Of a DNA stretch of 34,780 bases, positions 30,741-34,780 are shown piece by piece (position 1 is the first letter of the stretch; each line of letters starts with the position of its first letter). The notes below the pieces were generated by a model. That model was not told the DNA's origin, did no database searches, and worked only from the letters and a program-made list of their open reading frames with translations. This DNA comes from Actinorugispora endophytica. GTDB lineage: Bacteria > Actinomycetota > Actinomycetes > Streptosporangiales > Streptosporangiaceae. The stretch lies in contig NZ_SNYN01000010.1 of NCBI RefSeq assembly GCF_004363075.1, positions 1 through 34,780 on the forward strand. Direction: 5' to 3'. Made by a program: the position numbers and the translations under genes.

Positions 30741-32389
30741 GTCCGCCCCTCCGATCCCTCGGGGCGTGTGCGGGCGAGGCCCCCCGACATGCGGCCCTCC
30801 CCGGTCCCCCCCGGTTCTCGGACCCCCCGGCCGGGCTCCGGGAACGCCTCGGGCTCGCGACGGCGGCGGTGCGAGAGCCACCGCGCGACGAACGCGGTCC
30901 GGGACCGCCCCTCGACCAGGAGCCGCACAGCGGCGATCAGGTCGACGGCGGTCTCGGGCGCCCTCAGACGCTCGGCCGCCAGAGTGGCCTCCGTGGGCAC
31001 GAGCACCGGGCGGGCGCCCGCCTCCAGGGCCGCGTCGACGTCGGCGCCGATGTCGCCGACGACCGCGCAGTCCCGGGGGCTCAGGCCCAGTTCCGCGGCC
31101 GCGTCCTCGATCATCCCCGGGCCGGGTTTGCGGCAGCGGCAGCCGTCCCCGTCATCGTGCGGGCAGACCCGCCACACGTCGAACGGGCCCAGGAGCTCGG
31201 CGACGCGGGCGTTGACCGCGTCCACCTGCTCGGCCGTGACCAGGCCGCGCGCGATCCCCGACTGGTTGCTCACCACGCCCACCCGCAGCCCGGCGCGCCG
31301 GGCCAGGTCCAGCGCGGCGCGCGCGGCCGGGACCGGGCGCACCTTCTCGGGATCGCCGTTGTAGGGAACGTCCTCGACCAGGGTGCCGTCGCGGTCGAAC
31401 AGGACCGCCCGCACCGGCGGGCGCGCCGGGAGCGGCCCGGCGCTCCGCAGCTCCCCCCGGACGCGCTGCCAGCACGCCAGCGGCGGGATGAGCGCGCTGG
31501 TGACCACCATGTCCGCGACCTCGGCCGGGGTGCGCGGACCGGGGGCGATCCGCCTCCAGGCGAACTCGGCGGTGCCCGCCAGCCACACCGCGCCGAACCC
31601 CAGCGCGAGGCGGCGGCGCCTCGTGAGCGCGGCGGCGGCCCCGGCCGCGAGGACCGCGGTGACCGCCGCGTGCCCGCGGAGCCGGCCGGGCGGCTCCGCC
31701 ACCCGTCTCCGCCAGCCCGGTCCGTGCAGCCGCCGCATCAGGGCGTCGTCGGCGTTGCCGCGCTGCGCGGCCAGGCCCGCCCACCGGCCGCCCGGACGCA
31801 GCGGGTGCGGGCACACCCGCGCGCCGCGCACGAGCCGGTATCCGGCGTCCATGACGCGCAGCGCCAGGTCGGTGTCCTCGCGGTAGGCGCGCGGGAACCT
31901 CGGGTCGAAGCCGCCGACCTCCTCCAGCACGTCGCGGCGGTACGCCATGTCGGCGGTGGCCCAGCGGGCGTCCTCCAGCGCCAGGGTGGCGCGTTCGGCG
32001 TCGGTGGGCCGGCGCCCGGGCGGCCGGGGGACCACGATCCGCCCCTGGCTCCCCCCGACCTGGTCGGACACCCCGGCCAGGTCCCCGCACAGGCGCGCGG
32101 GCCAGTCGTCGGCCGGTTCGACGTCGTCGTCGAGGAAGGCCACCCATTCGGAGCGGGTGGCGCGCCACCCGACCTCGCGGGCCAGGGCCGGTCCGTTGCC
32201 GCCCGAACGCAGGATCCGCACGCGGTCGGAGTCGGCCACGGGCAGCGGCGCGTCCGGGTGGGGCCGGTCGTCCACGACGACGATCTCGGCCGGGGCGTTC
32301 GCGGGGTCCGCCTCGACGAGCGGGCGGACCACCCGCTCCAGGGTGCGCCGTCCCACGGTCGGGATGACCACCGCGTAGTCCGGCCGCAT
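30737..32389 (-). CDS. GT2 glycosyltransferase fused to GmhB-type heptose-bisphosphate phosphatase
   Basis: 550-residue fusion. Residues 1-235 are a GT2 domain (VVIPTVGRRTL, VVVDDRP, DxD in FLDDDVEPADDW, then YREDTDLALRV). A hydrophobic helical stretch (about 240-305) may anchor it to the membrane. Residues 326-500 are a HAD phosphatase of GmhB type: Asp332/Asp334 in FDRDGT, GDPEKVRPVP, VSNQSGIARG, and the zinc site C409-x-H411 with C417-x-C419. GmhB removes the 7-phosphate of heptose 1,7-bisphosphate, the one ADP-heptose activity otherwise missing from the operon. A basic tail of about 50 residues ends the protein. ATG 32389 has a G-rich site at eight bases; GTG 32395 is an alternative. Confidence 0.9.
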   Translation of the reverse strand: MRPDYAVVIPTVGRRTLERVVRPLVEADPANAPAEIVVVDDRPHPDAPLPVADSDRVRILRSGGNGPALAREVGWRATRSEWVAFLDDDVEPADDWPARLCGDLAGVSDQVGGSQGRIVVPRPPGRRPTDAERATLALEDARWATADMAYRRDVLEEVGGFDPRFPRAYREDTDLALRVMDAGYRLVRGARVCPHPLRPGGRWAGLAAQRGNADDALMRRLHGPGWRRRVAEPPGRLRGHAAVTAVLAAGAAAALTRRRRLALGFGAVWLAGTAEFAWRRIAPGPRTPAEVADMVVTSALIPPLACWQRVRGELRSAGPLPARPPVRAVLFDRDGTLVEDVPYNGDPEKVRPVPAARAALDLARRAGLRVGVVSNQSGIARGLVTAEQVDAVNARVAELLGPFDVWRVCPHDDGDGCRCRKPGPGMIEDAAAELGLSPRDCAVVGDIGADVDAALEAGARPVLVPTEATLAAERLRAPETAVDLIAAVRLLVEGRSRTAFVARWLSHRRRREPEAFPEPGRGVREPGGTGEGRMSGGLARTRPEGSEGRT

Positions 32390-32391
32390 CG

Positions 32392-34044
32392 TCACCGCCC
32401 CCCGTCGCGGCGCCGCCGGATGACGAACGGGCCCAGGGCGAGCAGGTCCACGGGGGCCGATCCGAAGCACTCCAGCGCGTCGCGCGGGGAGTCCACCATG
32501 GGGCGTCCAGCGGTGTTGAGGCTGGTGTTGACCAGCACCGGAAGACCGGTCAGCGCCTCGAAGCGGGCCAGCAGGCGCGCGACGAGGGGGTTGTCCCCGG
32601 AATCCACGGTCTGGACGCGGGCGGTGCCGTCGGTGTGCACCACCGCCGGGATCCGGTCGCGCCACCCGGGCGCCACGTCGTGCACGAAGAGCATGTAGGG
32701 GCTGGGCAGCGGACCGCCGGAGAAGACGTCCGAGGCCCGGTCCGCCGCGACCATCGGCGCCACCGGCCGGAACCGCTCGCGGCCCTTGACCCGGTTGATC
32801 CGCTCCAGGTTGGCGGGGTGGCCCGGGTGGGCGAGCAGGGACCGGTGGCCCAGCGCGCGCGGCCCGAACTCGCCGCGTCCCTGGAACCAGGCGACGAGCT
32901 CGTTGCGGGCCAGCGCCGCGGCGACGGTGTCGGCGAGGTCGTCGGGGCGCTCGCAGTCCACGTCGGCGTCCGCCAGGATCGCGGAGAGCTCCTCCTCGCT
33001 CCACTCCCGGCCGAGGTCGGCCCCCCGCATCGGGGTGATCGCCTCCCCCGCCTCGGCGGCCAGGTGCAGCGCGCAGCCCAGCGCGGTCCCGGCGTCGCCG
33101 GCGGCGGGCTGCACCCACACGTCGGCGAACGGGCCCTCCCTCGCGATCCGGGTGTTGGCCACGCAGTTGAGCGCGACCCCGCCCGCCATGGTCAGGCGGT
33201 TCCGGCCGGTGCGCTCGTGCAGCCAGCCCAGGACCTCCAGCAGGACCTCCTCCAGCCGCCGCTGGACGCTGGCGGCCAGGTCAGCGTGGTCGCCGGTGCA
33301 CTCCTGGTCGGGTTCGCGGCGCTTGGCCAGGGCGTCCCAGTCGACGGCCGCGACGCTGACAAGCCCGTCGCCCTCGTAGCGGACCAGGTCGCGCAGTTCG
33401 CCGGCCATGCGGGGGCGGCCGTAGGCGGCCAGCGCCATGACCTTGTACTCGTCGCTGGAGCGGCGGAAGCCCAGATGGGCGGTGAGGTCCTCGTACATCA
33501 GCCCCAGCGAGTGCGGCAGCGGCTGGCGGGCGAGCACTTCGAGGCGTCCCCCGGTGTAGACCCCGGCCAGGTGGGAGGCCGCCTCCCCTCGGCCGTCCGC
33601 GACGAACACCGCGCTGTCCGTGCCGCCGCCGAAGGGCGGGGCCGCCAGACCGGCGGAGGCCGCGTGCGCCACGTGGTGCGGGACGTGCCGCACCCTGGCC
33701 GGGTCGAGGCCGGGCAGCGCGGTGGACAGGAACATGGGCGCGCGCCGCGCGTAGAGGGTGCGTAGCCGCTCCCAGGCCGGATCCTGCCCGGGGCCGTCCG
33801 GGACGACGAGCGCGGGGTCGTAGGAGTAGCCGACGGCGTCGAGCTCGTCGGCCCGCACCCCGGCCCGCTCCAGGCACCACCGCATGGCCTGCGCGGGCGG
33901 CTCCCAGGCGGCGAACGGGACGGGTTCCTTGCCGTGCTTGCGCCGGCTGAACCGCTCCTCCTCCGCGGCCGCCACGATCCGCCCGTCGACGACGAGCGCG
34001 GCGGCGGGGTCGTGGAAGACGGCGTTGACTCCGAGGAATCGCAT
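32392..34044 (-). CDS. O-carbamoyltransferase (NodU/CmcH/TobZ family)
   Basis: 550 residues, first gene of the glycan operon. These enzymes make carbamoyl-adenylate from carbamoyl phosphate and ATP and transfer the carbamoyl group to a hydroxyl of a sugar or antibiotic. The Kae1-like domain starts FLGVNAVFHDPAAALV and has the metal-binding H-x3-H in VPHHVAHAAS; later are EEERFSRRKH, MAGGVALNCVANT, FQGRGEFGPRALGHRSLLA, RFRPVAPMV and the C-terminal NTSLNTAGRPMVDSP. All are typical and the length is normal. ATG 34044 follows GAGGGG. Carbamoylation of a sugar in the operon's product is inferred from context, as in Nod factors or carbamoylated natural products. Confidence 0.93.
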   Translation of the reverse strand: MRFLGVNAVFHDPAAALVVDGRIVAAAEEERFSRRKHGKEPVPFAAWEPPAQAMRWCLERAGVRADELDAVGYSYDPALVVPDGPGQDPAWERLRTLYARRAPMFLSTALPGLDPARVRHVPHHVAHAASAGLAAPPFGGGTDSAVFVADGRGEAASHLAGVYTGGRLEVLARQPLPHSLGLMYEDLTAHLGFRRSSDEYKVMALAAYGRPRMAGELRDLVRYEGDGLVSVAAVDWDALAKRREPDQECTGDHADLAASVQRRLEEVLLEVLGWLHERTGRNRLTMAGGVALNCVANTRIAREGPFADVWVQPAAGDAGTALGCALHLAAEAGEAITPMRGADLGREWSEEELSAILADADVDCERPDDLADTVAAALARNELVAWFQGRGEFGPRALGHRSLLAHPGHPANLERINRVKGRERFRPVAPMVAADRASDVFSGGPLPSPYMLFVHDVAPGWRDRIPAVVHTDGTARVQTVDSGDNPLVARLLARFEALTGLPVLVNTSLNTAGRPMVDSPRDALECFGSAPVDLLALGPFVIRRRRDGGR

Positions 34045-34243
34045 GAGGCTGTTCCCCTCTCTGCCTGGTGGCGGACAAACGACTACCAGGAGAAGCGATT
34101 CTCAAACACTGGGTTATCAAAAGCGCTGGTCAGAGCGGTTTGCTTCACCACAGGGCGACTACTCGGAGTAACAATTCCGGTTGCGGAGGGGCGCGGCCCC
34201 AAGACGCGGTTGACCGGACGCGGCCGGGGTAGCACCGGTACCC
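34045..34243. promoter_or_regulatory. Divergent control region of the glycan operon and the DUF6098-like gene
   Basis: 199 AT-richer bases. GAGAAGCGATTCTC at 34090-34103 is a near-palindrome (5-bp arms, central CG) about 46 bases before the operon's first ATG, in the position of a repressor site. TACTCGGAGTA at 34160-34170 is an odd perfect palindrome. On the minus strand TTGATA (about 34122) and nearby AT-rich bases may be promoter elements, but no clear pair stands out; on the plus strand TTGACC at 34210-34215 lacks a good -10. Confidence 0.45.
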
Positions 34244-34780
34244 ATGACGGCCTCGCACGAACCGGAACCAGACGGAACGGACCTGCCCGTGATCGGCGGC
34301 CTGGCCGAGCTCGCGGCGTTGGTCGGCAGGTCCGGGCCCCTGTACCTGCGCCACTCCCGCGGTCCCCGGTACGACTGCCGGGAGACCAGCAGGGACTACG
34401 AGAGCGGCCTTGCGCTGCCCGGCCTGTCGGCCACCGTGCTGGACCCCGAGCCGTGGTGGACCCGCCCTCTCGACGACTGGCTGGCGCGGCAGGTCTGCAA
34501 GTACGTGGAGATCACCGAGGCGGAGGACGAGCGCGCGGCCTGGGTCCTCTCGGGAAGGGTGTGCGCGCGCGGCCCCGACCACGAACCGCTGCTCACCGAT
34601 GTCGAACCCGTGGCCTGGCTGGCCGACTCCGCCGTCCAGGAGGCCCGCGAACGCTACGCCGAACGCTTCGACGTGGGCCGCGACTCCACGGCCGGGCCCT
34701 CCGGCTCTCCCCGGTGGTGGGGGGCGGGGGGTGGGGGGGCAACCCGGCCCAGACCCCCCAAACAGAAACACAACCCCGCG
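34244..34780 (+). CDS. DUF6098-like protein, 3' end beyond window
   Basis: Open frame of at least 179 codons with no stop before the right edge, so the end is not seen. The recognisable part (about 15-145) contains LYLRHSRGPRYDC, GLALPGLSATVLDPEPWW and DDWLARQVCKY, a pattern I recognise from the uncharacterised actinobacterial family DUF6098, followed by SGRVCARGPDHEPLLTDVEPVAWL. No function is known for that family and no catalytic motif is visible. The last 30 codons (from WWGAGGGG) cross G-runs and a hairpin and do not look like protein, so the true stop is probably lost by frameshift or base-call error, or the gene is a variant. No strong ribosome site precedes ATG 34244. Confidence 0.7.
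   Translation, partial: MTASHEPEPDGTDLPVIGGLAELAALVGRSGPLYLRHSRGPRYDCRETSRDYESGLALPGLSATVLDPEPWWTRPLDDWLARQVCKYVEITEAEDERAAWVLSGRVCARGPDHEPLLTDVEPVAWLADSAVQEARERYAERFDVGRDSTAGPSGSPRWWGAGGGGATRPRPPKQKHNPA
34719..34760 (+). terminator. G-runs and terminator-like hairpin at the right edge
   Basis: Three G-runs (34719-34724, 34726-34731, 34733-34739) lie before a C-run. TGGGGGG (34732-34738) pairs with CCCCCCA (34754-34760), a hairpin of the kind expected after a gene, although the DUF6098-like frame reads through it. The G-runs could also fold as a G-quadruplex and are prone to sequencing error. Confidence 0.4.

Overview
The window is GC-rich actinobacterial DNA, roughly 70 percent or more G+C by eye, with GTG starts, strong third-position G/C bias and GTGA/ATGA gene overlaps. 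A cellulase organised like Thermobifida Cel5A (CBM2-GH5), a GH5_8 mannanase, a DUF6098-like protein and an IdeR/DmdR-type iron box suggest a filamentous saprophyte. Family Nocardiopsaceae (Nocardiopsis or a relative) is my best guess; this is inference from gene content, not a database match. No rRNA, tRNA, CRISPR array, insertion sequence or phage gene was recognised.

Layout. (1) 1-6265: the tail of a ribose-type sugar ABC importer operon (ATPase, two permeases), a Gfo/Idh/MocA oxidoreductase, a VOC-fold protein, and a convergent DeoR-family repressor. The substrate-binding protein is not present and probably lies upstream. (2) 6266-14262: single genes of mixed function: glycerophosphodiesterase-like protein, TetR regulator, PIG-L-like hydrolase, P-loop kinase, membrane Ser/Thr kinase, GNAT acetyltransferase, an iron-box-controlled siderophore-interacting reductase, and an exonuclease-BRCT protein. 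(3) 14411-17551: two convergent secreted GH5 enzymes, each with a CBM2 and an Asp-Pro linker but in opposite domain order, sharing a strong terminator. Each has its own candidate promoter and palindromic operator. (4) 17589-21358: a trypsin-like protease fused to an alpha/beta hydrolase, followed by a WGR plus beta-propeller protein; a possible signalling or conflict pair. (5) 34044 down to 21439: an eleven-gene minus-strand operon. It encodes all activities for ADP-D-glycero-beta-D-manno-heptose (GmhA, bifunctional HldE, and a GmhB phosphatase fused to a GT2 glycosyltransferase), a GT9 heptosyltransferase-like enzyme, two GT4-like and two further GT2 glycosyltransferases, a UDP-glucuronate decarboxylase-like enzyme, an SDR and an O-carbamoyltransferase. 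It most likely builds a heptose-containing, possibly carbamoylated glycan or glycosylated product in a Gram-positive cell. (6) 34244-34780: a DUF6098-like gene that runs off the right edge through G-runs.

Three convergent gene junctions (8365-8434, 13227-13290, 21371-21438) carry related long palindromes with a common core around TCCGGGGTCTC. They look like a dispersed family used as bidirectional terminators. The heptose/glycan operon and the protease-hydrolase/WGR pair are the most interesting systems here.
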